The notes under the pieces: generated by a model
Database searches by the model: none
What the model saw: only the letters and a program-made list of their open reading frames with translations
What the model was told of the DNA's origin: nothing
Shown: positions 55,513-64,000 of the stretch, one piece after another
Layout: every line of letters starts with the position of its first letter
How positions within the stretch are numbered: the first letter of the stretch is position 1
Translations under genes and position numbers: made by a program
From: Acidobacteriota bacterium
GTDB taxonomy: Bacteria > Acidobacteriota > Vicinamibacteria > Vicinamibacterales > UBA8438
NCBI GenBank assembly: GCA_009838525.1
Contig: VXRJ01000018.1
Coordinates: 273,087 to 337,086 of the forward strand
Reading direction: 5' to 3'
Length of the DNA stretch: 64,000 bases

Positions 55513-58500
55513 GTGAACCGCGCGGTCTTGTGGCTTGCGGGCAACCCGGTCGCCGCCAATCTCCTGATGGTCCTGATCATCGTGAGTGGCCTGATGGCCG
55601 CCAGGACGATCACGGTGGAGGTCTTTCCCGAGGTGGAACTCGACCGGATCAGCATCCGTGTGCCCTACCTGGGGGCGGCGCCCGAGGAAGTCGAGTCCGG
55701 CGTCGTCGTCCGGATCGAAGAGTCCATTCAGAACATCGACGGCATCAAGGAGATCGTGTCTACGGCGTCCGAGGGCGGCGCCTCGATAATCGTGGAGCTC
55801 GAGCTGGGCGCAAACCAGCAGCAGGTGTTCCATGAAGTAACCAACAACGTCCAGGAGATCTCGACGTTCCCCGTCGAAACCGAGAGGCCGATCATCCGCG
55901 AGTTGGTCACCCGGAGCAAGGTCATGGACATCGCCGTCTCCGGCGACACGGACCTTGCCGCGCTGAAGGCGGTCGCCGAGCGGGTACGCGATGGACTGGT
56001 TGCCATGCCGGACGTCAGCCAGGTCGAGATCGGCAGCGTGCCCAACTACGAGATCTCCATCGAGGTGTCGGAGGCAGCCCTGCGCCGGCACCAGATCACG
56101 TTCGACCAGGTCGCGAACGCCGTCCGGCGCTCGTCCCTGGATGTGCCAGGCGGCTCGCTGCACCCCGACCGCGGCGAAATCCTGCTGCGCACGGTCGGGC
56201 AGGCGTACCGCGGCGCGGAGTTCGAAGACCTCGTGTTCTGGACCCGGCCCGACGGGAGCCGGCTGTTTCTGAGAGACGTGGCAACGGTGGTCGACGGCTT
56301 CGCGGAAACCGATGAACAGGCCCGTTTCGACGAAGTCACGGCCGTTACCGTCTCGGTTTACCGGGCCGGGGAGGAAAGCGCTCTCGACGTCGCGGTGGCG
56401 GTGCGCGACTACGCCGAGCGGGCCAGGCTCTGGTTGCCGGAGGGGATCACCTTGACCGTCTGGCAGGACGAATCGCAAGCCCTGTCGGACCGATTGGCGA
56501 TCATGCTGAACAACGGCGCCATGGGGTTCGTGCTCGTATTCGTGGTGTTGAGCCTGTTCCTCCGAATGCGTCTCGCATTCTGGGTCAGTTTCGGGATACC
56601 AATCTCGTTCCTCGGCGCGATCGCCGTCATGCCGAACCTGGACATGACCATCAACATGGTGACGTGTTTCGCGTTCATCCTGGTGCTCGGAGTGCTGGTC
56701 GATGACGCGATCATGGTGGGCGAGAACATCCACCGTCACCAGGAGGGACACGTAGATGGCCTGCGGGGCGCCGTGGCTGGCGCGCAGGAGATCGGGAAAC
56801 CCGTGATCTACGCCGTCCTGACGACGGCGGCGGCTTTCCTGCCCCTGATGTTCGTACCGGGCGCGTTCGGGAAGATCTTCCGCATCATTCCGCTCGTCGT
56901 GATTCCCTGCCTGCTCTTCTCGCTGATCGAATCGCTCGGCATCCTGCCGGCTCATCTGGCGCACATCCGCCGGACGGGCCGACCAGGTCCGTGGAGCCGT
57001 TTCCAGCGGCGCCTTTCCGGGGGGCTGACGTGGTTCGTTCAGAGGGGCTATGAACCGGTCCTGGAACAAGCCCTCCGGTGGCGCTATGTCACCGCCGCCG
57101 TCGGCCTTTCCGGCCTGCTGTTGACGGTTGGCGTCGCCCTGGGCGGCTGGACCAGTTTCCGTTTCTTTCCGTCGATCGAGAACGAGTTCATGAGCACTGC
57201 CGTCACGATGCCACTCGGCACGCCGGCGGAAGTGACGTCGGAGGCCATCGGGAGGTTCGAGTCCGGCGCCGCGCGACTTCGCGCCAGGTTGCAGGAAGAG
57301 ACCGGCACGGACTACTTCAGGCACGTGGCGACGGTCATTGGTGAGCAACCCTCGCAGTCGACGGGCGGACGGCTGGGAGACATCGGCCTGTCGGATGGCG
57401 CGGACGCCCACCTGGGCGAGGTCACCATCGAGCTGGCGCCGGCGGAGTTGCGAACGTACTCCAGCGAGCAACTCGGCGCGATGTGGCGGGAGGAGACCGG
57501 TCCGGTTCCCGAGGCGGTGGCGATCGAGCTCGACACATCGCTTCTGGACCCGGGCGAGGACCTGGACGTGCAACTGTCCGGACCCGATCTGGAGCAACTG
57601 CGCGCCGCGGCCGACCGCATCAAGGAGCGCCTGCGCACGTATGGCGGCGTCTATGCGATCTCCGATTCACTACGTACCGGAAAGGAGGAGATGCGGTTGG
57701 ACATCCGCCCGCCGGCGGAGATCCTCGGGCTTACGCTGCAGGACCTGGGCAACCAGGTCCGTCAGGCGTTCTACGGCGAGGAGGTGCAGCGGATCCAGCG
57801 CGGGCGGGAGGACATACGCGTCATGGTGCGCTATCCCCGTGATGAGCGGCGATCCGTCGGCGATCTGGAGAACCTGCGCATCCGGACCCCGGACGGCGGG
57901 GAAGTGCCATTCGGTCTGGTCGCGCGGGCGGAGTCGGGACGAGGCTTCGCGTCCATCCGGCGGGTCGATCGAAACCGCTCAGTGAACGTGACCGCGTCGG
58001 TCGACCCGCAAGTCTCGTCGGCGTCGGACGTGATCGCCGACCTGGAGGAGCGAATCCTCCCGGAGATACTGACGGGCTTTCCGGACGTCTTCTACAGCTT
58101 CCGGGGAGCCCAGGCGGCACAGGAGGAGTCGGTGGAGGCCCTGCGAACGGGTTTCGTCCGGAGCGTTATCCTGATCTTCGCCCTGCTTGCGATCCCGCTG
58201 CGTTCCTACGTGCAGCCGTTCATCATCATGGGAGCGATTCCGTTCGGTATCGTCGGGGCGTTCTGGGGGCACCTGGTGATGGGGATCGACGTCACGGCCA
58301 TGTCGTTCTTCGGGTTCGTCGCCCTGACCGGCGTGGTCGTCAATGACAGTCTGGTCATGGTCGACTTCATCAACCGGGAGCGGAAACCCCGTGACGGGGC
58401 CGATCCGGCCGAGCGCTCCACACCAGTAGGTCAACCCGCCGCCAGCGGATTGGAACAGGCTATCCGGCGCGCCGGCAGCCACCGTTTCCGTCCCATCCTG

Positions 58501-58722
58501 CTCACCTCGCTGACTACCTTCGCCGGCCTGGTCCCCATGATGTTGGACCGCAGCCTGCAGGCCGCCTTCTTCATTCCGATGGCGGTTTCGCTGGCCTTCG
58601 GCGTGATGTTCGCCACGTTCGTCACGCTGCTGCTGGTACCGATCGCCTACCTGATCCTCGACGATCTGCAGCGGCTGCCGCGGCGTCTGCTCGCATCGGC
58701 GGGAATGGTCCGGGAGGGATGA
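55513..58722 (+). CDS. RND-family efflux transporter permease, copy 2
   Basis: A 1069-residue RND pump, related to the permease at 51093-54227. Both share GNPVAANLLM near the N-terminus, the Asp-Asp helix 4 motif (here LGVLVDDAIMVGENIH) and the periplasmic string EEVQRIQRGREDIRVMVRYP. The second half has GFVALTGVVVNDSLVMVDFI and LTSLTTFAGLVPMMLDR. The start is GTG 55513 with GAGGA upstream. No adaptor is encoded with it, so it may share the divergent adaptor. Its TGA overlaps an ATG of the tannase-family gene (ATGA at 58719-58722). Confidence 0.93.
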   Translation: MNRAVLWLAGNPVAANLLMVLIIVSGLMAARTITVEVFPEVELDRISIRVPYLGAAPEEVESGVVVRIEESIQNIDGIKEIVSTASEGGASIIVELELGANQQQVFHEVTNNVQEISTFPVETERPIIRELVTRSKVMDIAVSGDTDLAALKAVAERVRDGLVAMPDVSQVEIGSVPNYEISIEVSEAALRRHQITFDQVANAVRRSSLDVPGGSLHPDRGEILLRTVGQAYRGAEFEDLVFWTRPDGSRLFLRDVATVVDGFAETDEQARFDEVTAVTVSVYRAGEESALDVAVAVRDYAERARLWLPEGITLTVWQDESQALSDRLAIMLNNGAMGFVLVFVVLSLFLRMRLAFWVSFGIPISFLGAIAVMPNLDMTINMVTCFAFILVLGVLVDDAIMVGENIHRHQEGHVDGLRGAVAGAQEIGKPVIYAVLTTAAAFLPLMFVPGAFGKIFRIIPLVVIPCLLFSLIESLGILPAHLAHIRRTGRPGPWSRFQRRLSGGLTWFVQRGYEPVLEQALRWRYVTAAVGLSGLLLTVGVALGGWTSFRFFPSIENEFMSTAVTMPLGTPAEVTSEAIGRFESGAARLRARLQEETGTDYFRHVATVIGEQPSQSTGGRLGDIGLSDGADAHLGEVTIELAPAELRTYSSEQLGAMWREETGPVPEAVAIELDTSLLDPGEDLDVQLSGPDLEQLRAAADRIKERLRTYGGVYAISDSLRTGKEEMRLDIRPPAEILGLTLQDLGNQVRQAFYGEEVQRIQRGREDIRVMVRYPRDERRSVGDLENLRIRTPDGGEVPFGLVARAESGRGFASIRRVDRNRSVNVTASVDPQVSSASDVIADLEERILPEILTGFPDVFYSFRGAQAAQEESVEALRTGFVRSVILIFALLAIPLRSYVQPFIIMGAIPFGIVGAFWGHLVMGIDVTAMSFFGFVALTGVVVNDSLVMVDFINRERKPRDGADPAERSTPVGQPAASGLEQAIRRAGSHRFRPILLTSLTTFAGLVPMMLDRSLQAAFFIPMAVSLAFGVMFATFVTLLLVPIAYLILDDLQRLPRRLLASAGMVREG

Positions 58723-58745
58723 CAACCCCTGTGCCATACTGCCGT

Positions 58746-60299
58746 ATGCGCCGTTGTGCCGGGCTGCTAGCCGTCGTTTTCGCCGCCGTCGGCCTCGGCT
58801 GCCAGAGCGCGCTCCCTGCCGCGGACAGCGGGGGATCAGCTTCGGAACCGGGCGGGTGCCGCACGTTTCTTTCCCGCACCGACTTCGACGTCACTGTCAT
58901 GAACGCCGAGCTGATCAACGCTGGTACACCGGCCGAGTATTGCTGGGTCGACGCGATGATCCGCCCGAACATCCGGTTCGCGGCGAGCCTGCCGACCGAC
59001 TGGAACGGCCGCTTCGTCATGCGCGGAGGGGGCGGCTACGCGGGGCAACAGCCGGTGAAGGGCCGTGACGACCCGCTGCGCGACGAGGGTTACGTGACCG
59101 CTTCCACCGACACCGGCCACGACGCGGCCCGCTTTCCGCTTGCCACGTTCGCGTACAACAACCGCGATGGCGAGATCGACTATGCCTACCGGGCGGTCCA
59201 CCTGACGGCGGTCGAAGTCAAGGAGTTAATCGCCGAGTACTATGGCCGCCCCGCCGACTACAACTACTGGCTCGGGTGCTCGACCGGTGGCCGCCAGGGA
59301 CTGATGTCGGCCCAGCGTTTCCCGGAGGACTTCGACGGCATCGCGGCCGGCGCGCCGGTCCTCGACTTCACCAACACGCAGATCGGAGGCATCTGGTTCT
59401 CGCGGGCGATGCGGGAGCACCCGCTCAGCCTGGAGCAGATCGCCAGCGTCGGCGAGGCGATCTATGCCCGCTGCGATGCCGTCGACGGCCTGGAGGATGG
59501 TCTGATCGACGATCCGCGCCAGTGCGATTTCGATCCCGCGGTCGACTACCCGGCATGCGACGGCGCCGACCGTGACGACTGCCTGACGGCGGGGCAGCGC
59601 CAGACTCTGGCGAAGATCTACGGCGGCGTGGTCAGCCGCGGAGAGCCGTACTTTCCGGGCCAGCCGCTCGGAGCGGAACTGGGGGATCCGCTCGGCTCTC
59701 CCGCCGCGCGCGTCAGCGGCTGGGGACGCTGGTTCGTCGATCCATCGAGCAACACGCCGCTGCTGGAGACGTTCGGCGTCACGTTCATGCGGTACATGGC
59801 GTTCACCCGGGATGATCCCGACTGGTCGCTCGATCAGTTCGACTTCGACGAAGATCCCTATCGCATGGACGCCATCCGGGGGATCCTCGATGCGACCGAC
59901 CCTGACCTGTCGCGATTCAGTGCCGCCGGCGGCAGGATGATCACCTATCACGGCTGGTCGGACACCGCCCTCAATCCGATGATGGCGGTCAACTACTACG
60001 AGGACGTGCTGGCTACCACGCCCGGCGCGAAGGACGTCTATCGTCTGTTCATGGTGCCGGGGATGTTCCATTGCGCGGGCGGTCGCGGGATCACGCACAT
60101 CGACCCGCTGCCGGATCTCGTGGAGTGGGTGGAAGCGGGGACGGCGCCGGCGCGGCTGGTGGGGCAGCGCGTCGACCGAGACGGCAACGTGCTGATGACG
60201 CGCCCGGTCTGTTCGTATCCCGAGGTGGCGCGCTACACCGGAACCGGCGACGCCAACGACGCTGACAGCTTCGTCTGCCAGCCGCCTCCGGAAGGATGA
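58746..60299 (+). CDS. Tannase/feruloyl esterase family lipoprotein
   Basis: A 517-residue predicted exported serine hydrolase. The N-terminus MRRCAGLLAVVFAAVGLGCQ has a lipobox ending at Cys19. NYWLGCSTGGRQGLMSAQRF carries the nucleophile Ser flanked by the Cys that in tannases pairs with a Cys near the catalytic His. ITYHGWSDTALNPMMAVNYY (Asp) and FMVPGMFHCAGGRG (His, Cys) complete the triad. It would cleave ester bonds in plant phenolics or similar compounds. The alternative start ATG 58719 overlaps the pump gene stop and adds nine residues; translation may in fact begin there. It is coupled to the lipocalin-like gene at its 3' end. Confidence 0.85.
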   Translation: MRRCAGLLAVVFAAVGLGCQSALPAADSGGSASEPGGCRTFLSRTDFDVTVMNAELINAGTPAEYCWVDAMIRPNIRFAASLPTDWNGRFVMRGGGGYAGQQPVKGRDDPLRDEGYVTASTDTGHDAARFPLATFAYNNRDGEIDYAYRAVHLTAVEVKELIAEYYGRPADYNYWLGCSTGGRQGLMSAQRFPEDFDGIAAGAPVLDFTNTQIGGIWFSRAMREHPLSLEQIASVGEAIYARCDAVDGLEDGLIDDPRQCDFDPAVDYPACDGADRDDCLTAGQRQTLAKIYGGVVSRGEPYFPGQPLGAELGDPLGSPAARVSGWGRWFVDPSSNTPLLETFGVTFMRYMAFTRDDPDWSLDQFDFDEDPYRMDAIRGILDATDPDLSRFSAAGGRMITYHGWSDTALNPMMAVNYYEDVLATTPGAKDVYRLFMVPGMFHCAGGRGITHIDPLPDLVEWVEAGTAPARLVGQRVDRDGNVLMTRPVCSYPEVARYTGTGDANDADSFVCQPPPEG

Positions 60300-61354
60300 C
60301 GATGGCGTTTGCATGCTGGCGCGGCGGGGCGTGCACCATCCTCGTGGTTGCCGCGTTCGTTGTGGCCGGTTGCGGCGCGGCGGATTCCGGCGCGGTTGCC
60401 GACGCCGACGCGGCCGCGGAGGCGGTAGACCCACGCGAGCAGTTCGCAGGGACCTGGCGTCTCGTGCGCACCGAACGCTACGACCAGCGCGGCGAGCCCC
60501 TCTCCGACCTGATGCACCCGACGATTGGCTTGGCCGACGTGCTCGGCTACCTGATGTACGACGGCGACCGGTTCGGGCGGATCGTGCAGCGCGTGGATCG
60601 ATCGGCGGAGGATATCCAGGCCGCCCTCGAAGGGTACGAGGCGTACTTCGGCGCTTATGAAGTGCGCGAGGCCGAGGGCTACGTCAGGTACCGGATCGCC
60701 GGCAGCGTGAACCCGCGCCTGACCGGCACCGAACTGGAGTCGTTCTACGAATTCTCGGGCGGGCAACTGGTTCTGACTCCCGGCCTGCGGTGTCCCGACT
60801 CCTACGTCGCGCGTAACGGCTGCGCCTACGGCACGACGGGCATTCAACTGCGCCACTTCTGGGACCGCGTGGCTCCGTCGCAGGAGTCGGGGGCGGCAGC
60901 GGAGCCGTTCCATGGGTTCTGGGCGATCGACCGCTTGGAGCGGCAGTCGCTCGATGGTGGTGACCTGTCGGCCAACCAGTACGCCGACGGCTACTTGGCG
61001 TACATGCCCTCCGGCCAGATGGCGGTGCAATTGATGCGCCCCGATCGCCGCCGCTACGAAGGGCCGCGCCCGACGGCCGCGGAGGCAGAAGCGGCGATGG
61101 AGACCTACGCGAGCTACTTCGGTCCGTTCAGCCTGGAGCCGGGCGAGGACGTCGTCGTGCATCACCGCGCCGGTCACCTCGATCCGGACCAGGTGGGCAC
61201 CGACGCGCGCCGCGCCTTTGCCTTTCGCGACGGCCAGCTTGTCCTCCAGCCGCCTGTGTCGACCGATGCCGAGGGGCGTGAGGTCCAGACCTCGGTGTAC
61301 TGGAACCGGGTCAGCGCGCGCGATTCCGCTGCTGTCGCGCCGACCCGTGACTAA
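60296..61354 (+). CDS. Lipoprotein with two tandem lipocalin-like domains
   Basis: A 352-residue predicted lipoprotein (lipobox VVAGCGAAD). Two repeats of about 130 residues follow: FAGTWRLVRTERYDQRGEPL ... YEAYFGAYEV in the first and FHGFWAIDRLERQSLDGGDL ... YASYFGPFSL in the second, each ending in a VYWNRVxP or FWDRVAP strand. The pattern matches the lipocalin-like domain family (Lipocalin_5) from memory, and suggests binding of a small hydrophobic ligand. Its ATG overlaps the stop of the esterase gene (ATGA at 60296-60299), which links it to the same pathway. Confidence 0.75.
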   Translation: MTMAFACWRGGACTILVVAAFVVAGCGAADSGAVADADAAAEAVDPREQFAGTWRLVRTERYDQRGEPLSDLMHPTIGLADVLGYLMYDGDRFGRIVQRVDRSAEDIQAALEGYEAYFGAYEVREAEGYVRYRIAGSVNPRLTGTELESFYEFSGGQLVLTPGLRCPDSYVARNGCAYGTTGIQLRHFWDRVAPSQESGAAAEPFHGFWAIDRLERQSLDGGDLSANQYADGYLAYMPSGQMAVQLMRPDRRRYEGPRPTAAEAEAAMETYASYFGPFSLEPGEDVVVHHRAGHLDPDQVGTDARRAFAFRDGQLVLQPPVSTDAEGREVQTSVYWNRVSARDSAAVAPTRD

Positions 61355-61370
61355 CCTCGGCGGGCTGCCA

Positions 61371-61376
61371 TACAAT
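61371..61376 (+). promoter_or_regulatory. Possible -10 element for the NIPSNAP gene
   Basis: TACAAT (five of six matches) lies 54 nt before ATG 61431, in the gap after the lipocalin-like gene. A strong ribosome site follows at 61417-61422. No -35 was recognised. Confidence 0.35.
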
Positions 61377-61430
61377 GCCCTGCCGGTTGGAGACAGCCTG
61401 TCGCCGCGTGGCGACGAAGGAGGTTCAGTG

Positions 61431-61904
61431 ATGCGTACGTTCATGCTTGCCGTCATCATCAGCTTCGGTTTCGTCGGTCTGGCCAGCGCCCAGGGATTCG
61501 AGGGGCCGTGCGGCCCGAAGGGCCAGTTGCCGTCGGAGTATTCCAACAACGTCGGCGACGGAGCCCGCTGCTTCGAGTTGCGCATGTACACCGTCGACCA
61601 TTCGCGGGTCGGTCAGGGCGACTTCGAGGGGGGCATCGACGAGCTTCACCAGCGTTTCCGCGAAGAGGAAGTCGCTATTTTCGAAAAGCACGGCGCGGAA
61701 GTGGTCGCGGTTTGGCAGGATCTCCAGAAGCCGGACACGCTAGTCTGGATGCTGGCGTATCGCGACTGGGAGCACCGCCAGGACGTGTGGGCCAAGTTCC
61801 GTGACGATCCGGCGTGGGACGCGCTGCTCGCGAAGTACAACGTGCCGATTCAGCGACCGGTCGTCTACTACATGAGCGCGACCGACTACTCCCATCTGAA
61901 GTAG
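61431..61904 (+). CDS. Exported NIPSNAP family protein
   Basis: A 157-residue protein with a signal peptide (MRTFMLAVIISFGFVGLASA). The mature part is a NIPSNAP domain: RCFELRMYTVDHSRVG at the first strand, then FREEEVAIFEKHGAEVVAVW and LVWMLAYRDWEHRQDVWAKF. NIPSNAP folds are ferredoxin-like and have no settled enzymatic role in bacteria. ATG 61431 is chosen because AAGGAGG stands at the right distance and the signal peptide starts here. Export is unusual for this family but is common for Acidobacteriota versions as I remember. Confidence 0.82.
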   Translation: MRTFMLAVIISFGFVGLASAQGFEGPCGPKGQLPSEYSNNVGDGARCFELRMYTVDHSRVGQGDFEGGIDELHQRFREEEVAIFEKHGAEVVAVWQDLQKPDTLVWMLAYRDWEHRQDVWAKFRDDPAWDALLAKYNVPIQRPVVYYMSATDYSHLK

Positions 61905-61948
61905 GCGCGTCGGCGCGCGCCGGCGCGGTCCGCTTCCGCCGATCAGCC

Positions 61949-63520
61949 GTGGAAACGCCACTGACGCCGCTGGAGTTCAAGCGTCGCGCCCTCGGTTTGT
62001 ACGCTGGCCGGGAAGCGGTCGTCGACGGAGCGCTGCGGCTGACCTACGCTGACCTCTTCGACCGCTGCGACCGGTGGTCCGCTGCGTTGCAACGCCTCGA
62101 CGTCGGCAAGGGCGACAGGGTCGCCTATATCTCGCCGAACACGCACGCGCAGCTCGAGTCGTTCTATGCCGTGCCTCAGCTTGGCGGGGTGCTGGTCCCG
62201 ATCAACTTCCGCCTCACGCCGGAGGAAATCGCGTACATCATCCGACACAGTGGTGCGAAGGTGGTATGCGCGGCCGCCGAGCACGTCGAGGCGGTCAACG
62301 GCATCCGGCCGGATTGCCCGGCGGTGGAGCATTGCGTCGCGCTCGAGGGGCCGCAGGAGGGATGGCTCGACTACGCGGCGCTCATCGACTCGGAGGCGCC
62401 GGACTTCGAGTCGCCCGCGATCGACGAACGCGACCTGCTGACGATCAACTACACCAGCGGCACGACGTCGCGTCCCAAGGGGGTGATGATCACCCACCGC
62501 AACGCGTACATGAACGCAGTCGGCTCGCTCATTCACTGGCCGATGACGGTTGGGGCCCGGTACCTGTGGACGCTTCCGATGTTCCATGCGAACGGATGGA
62601 CGTTCACCTGGGTCGTCACCGCGGCCGGCGGCACGCACGTCTGCCTCCGGGCCGTCGATCCGGTGAAGGCGTTCGGCTTGATGCGTGATGAATCGGTGAC
62701 GCATCTCTGCGCGGCGCCAACTGTGTTGATCATGCTGGCGAACGCGCCTCCCGACGTGCGGTCGGCAGCCCCCGAGGGGGTGCGCGTCCTGACCGCCGGC
62801 GCCCCGCCGGCCGCGGCGACCATTCAGCGGATCGAGGGCGAGCTGGGATGGACGTTGCAGCATGTCTACGGGCTCACGGAGACGGCGCCGCTCATTACGG
62901 TCTGCGAACCACGCCCGGAACACGCGGAGCTGCCGCTCGAGGCACGCGCCACGATAAAGGCCCGCCAGGGGGTGGAGCTGATCACGTCCGGCGAGCTGCG
63001 GGTGGTGGACGACGATGGCAACGACGTTCCGCCCGACGCGGCGACGCTCGGGGAGATCATCGTCCGCGGCAACGTGGTGATGGCGGGCTACTACGACGAC
63101 CCGGAGGCCACCGCCACCGCGATGCGCGACGGCTGGTTCCACAGCGGCGACGCCGCGGTGGTCCATCCTGACGGGTACGTCGAGATCCGCGACCGCTTCA
63201 AGGACGTCATCATCAGCGGCGGCGAGAACATTTCCTCCGTCGAGGTGGAAGGCGTCCTGATGCGCCACCCGGCGGTGCTGGAGGTCGCCGTCGTCGGCGT
63301 GCCGGATCCCCAGTGGGGTGAGACTCCGCATGCCTTCGTCGTTCCCGCTGTTGACGCAGCGGTCACCGGGGAAGAGCTCATCGCCTGGGCCCGCGACGAG
63401 ATGGCGCACTTCAAGGTGCCGCGCCACGTGACGTTTACCGATCAGTTGCCGAAGACGGCGACCGGGAAGATACAGAAGTACGTGCTGCGCCAGGGCCGGT
63501 CGGCCATCGGCCGGCAGTGA
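61949..63520 (+). CDS. AMP-dependent acyl-CoA synthetase/ligase
   Basis: A 523-residue adenylate-forming enzyme that activates a carboxylic acid to an acyl-CoA. The P-loop NYTSGTTSRPKGVMITHRNA, the VYGLTETAPLIT motif, GWFHSGDAAVVHPDGYVEI, and the C-terminal hinge and catalytic Lys in LPKTATGKIQKYVLR are present. It resembles medium/long-chain fatty-acid CoA ligases. The likely start is GTG 61949, at the first residue of the conserved N-terminus (VETPLTPLEFKRRAL). The substrate is unknown; nearby esterase and pump genes hint at an aromatic acid, but this is speculation. Confidence 0.88.
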   Translation: METPLTPLEFKRRALGLYAGREAVVDGALRLTYADLFDRCDRWSAALQRLDVGKGDRVAYISPNTHAQLESFYAVPQLGGVLVPINFRLTPEEIAYIIRHSGAKVVCAAAEHVEAVNGIRPDCPAVEHCVALEGPQEGWLDYAALIDSEAPDFESPAIDERDLLTINYTSGTTSRPKGVMITHRNAYMNAVGSLIHWPMTVGARYLWTLPMFHANGWTFTWVVTAAGGTHVCLRAVDPVKAFGLMRDESVTHLCAAPTVLIMLANAPPDVRSAAPEGVRVLTAGAPPAAATIQRIEGELGWTLQHVYGLTETAPLITVCEPRPEHAELPLEARATIKARQGVELITSGELRVVDDDGNDVPPDAATLGEIIVRGNVVMAGYYDDPEATATAMRDGWFHSGDAAVVHPDGYVEIRDRFKDVIISGGENISSVEVEGVLMRHPAVLEVAVVGVPDPQWGETPHAFVVPAVDAAVTGEELIAWARDEMAHFKVPRHVTFTDQLPKTATGKIQKYVLRQGRSAIGRQ

Positions 63521-63590
63521 TCCGCGTTCGCACCGAGCCGCGGTCGGCATCGTGTTCCGGGGCTGCCCGGGACAGGCCGGGGAGGTCGAG

Positions 63591-64000
63591 ATGAGACGTA
63601 TGCGATCCGCTCCGCCGCTCTGTCTGCTGGGGATGGCGGTTGCGCTGGTGGTGGTGGCTGCGGGTGCGGCTCTGGCGCAGGACCGGGCCGGGGAGTCGGT
63701 GGAGTGGCCTTTCGTCGGCGGTGATGCCGCGAACACTCGATTCTCCGCGGCGGGCAGACTGACTCCGGACAACGTCGACGAGTTGCAGGTGGCTTGGACC
63801 TGGCGTCCGGCGGACCGGCCTCGGGAGGAGTTCGGCACCGTGCCGGGCAGCTTCACGAGCACGCCGATCATGGTCGACGGCACCGTCTACGTCAGCTCGA
63901 ACTACAACCGGGTCGCGGCGCTGGACGCCGAAACGGGCGCGGAACGCTGGGTCTTCGATCCGCGGGCCTACGCGGACGGCATGCCCGCGCTGGGAGGCGG
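63591..64000 (+). CDS. PQQ-dependent quinoprotein dehydrogenase-like protein (3' truncated by window end)
   Basis: The first 136 residues of an exported quinoprotein. A signal peptide (CLLGMAVALVVVAAGAALAQ) precedes WPFVGGDAANTRFSAAGRLT, and STPIMVDGTVYVSSNYNRVA and ALDAETGAERWVFDP follow, the propeller-blade motifs of PQQ-type dehydrogenases (glucose/alcohol dehydrogenase superfamily). GGGGAGG precedes ATG 63591. The rest lies outside the window, so cofactor ligands and any cytochrome domain cannot be judged. Confidence 0.85.
   Translation, partial: MRRMRSAPPLCLLGMAVALVVVAAGAALAQDRAGESVEWPFVGGDAANTRFSAAGRLTPDNVDELQVAWTWRPADRPREEFGTVPGSFTSTPIMVDGTVYVSSNYNRVAALDAETGAERWVFDPRAYADGMPALGG

Overview
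The window is a gene-dense, high-GC bacterial chromosome segment with no insertion sequences, prophage or CRISPR array. An Oar-like TonB-dependent receptor with an N-terminal carboxypeptidase-regulatory-like domain, many exported and lipoprotein genes, several cytochrome c, copper and PQQ-type enzymes, and a plant-type leucine-rich-repeat protease point to Acidobacteriota, most likely Vicinamibacteria. That assignment is inference; no rRNA gene is present. The first 95 bases are C/G homopolymer and look like an assembly artefact inside a truncated symporter gene. The last gene runs off the right edge.

Layout. Positions 1-4086 hold a coupled plus-strand run: sodium:solute symporter, radical SAM protein, ATP-grasp enzyme. 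The radical SAM frame ends in Cys-UGA-Ala-Glu-Pro, followed by a bacterial SECIS-like hairpin, so it is called here as a selenoprotein extending to 2774. Next come yggX, a single-subunit molybdopterin oxidoreductase, a degenerate ABC ATPase, a DUF3810 metalloprotease-like protein and tRNA-Arg(TCT) (4146-8960). Positions 9043-17837 hold the TonB receptor with promoter and terminator, an ammonium transporter, a two-gene membrane operon and small orphans. Positions 17911-23269 are the branched-chain amino acid operon ilvD-ilvB-ilvN-ilvC, preceded by a complete-looking attenuator with a Val/Ile/Leu-rich leader peptide. tRNA-Pro(TGG) follows a DUF1499 gene, then a PpiC-like/HupE/DUF3604/membrane-protein run (24229-29447).

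Positions 29504-38976 are mixed: a conserved protein often misnamed as an ABC ATPase, two alpha/beta hydrolases, an LRR-metzincin protease, a VOC protein, a lipoprotein plus flavodoxin-like pair, a TPR protein whose N-terminus resembles a copper monooxygenase without its copper ligands, and an aminotransferase. The biotin genes bioB, bioD and bioF lie at 39036-41904, beside a class III aminotransferase. Positions 43438-48594 form a redox cluster: redoxin, exported FAH-family protein, cytochrome c/copper type II monooxygenase, HupE/UreJ-like protein, membrane-anchored protein and a secreted protein. Two divergent RND efflux loci follow (48655-58722), with pepD at the end of the minus-strand one and a coupled tannase-family gene and lipocalin-like lipoprotein behind the plus-strand one. 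The window closes with NIPSNAP, an acyl-CoA synthetase and a truncated PQQ-type quinoprotein.

The strongest points for follow-up are the UGA-containing radical SAM gene and its coupled partners, the ilv attenuator, the two ligand-stripped homologues (ABC ATPase-like and copper-monooxygenase-like), and the redoxin/FAH/copper-monooxygenase cluster. All functional calls come from reading protein sequence by eye; no database search was run.
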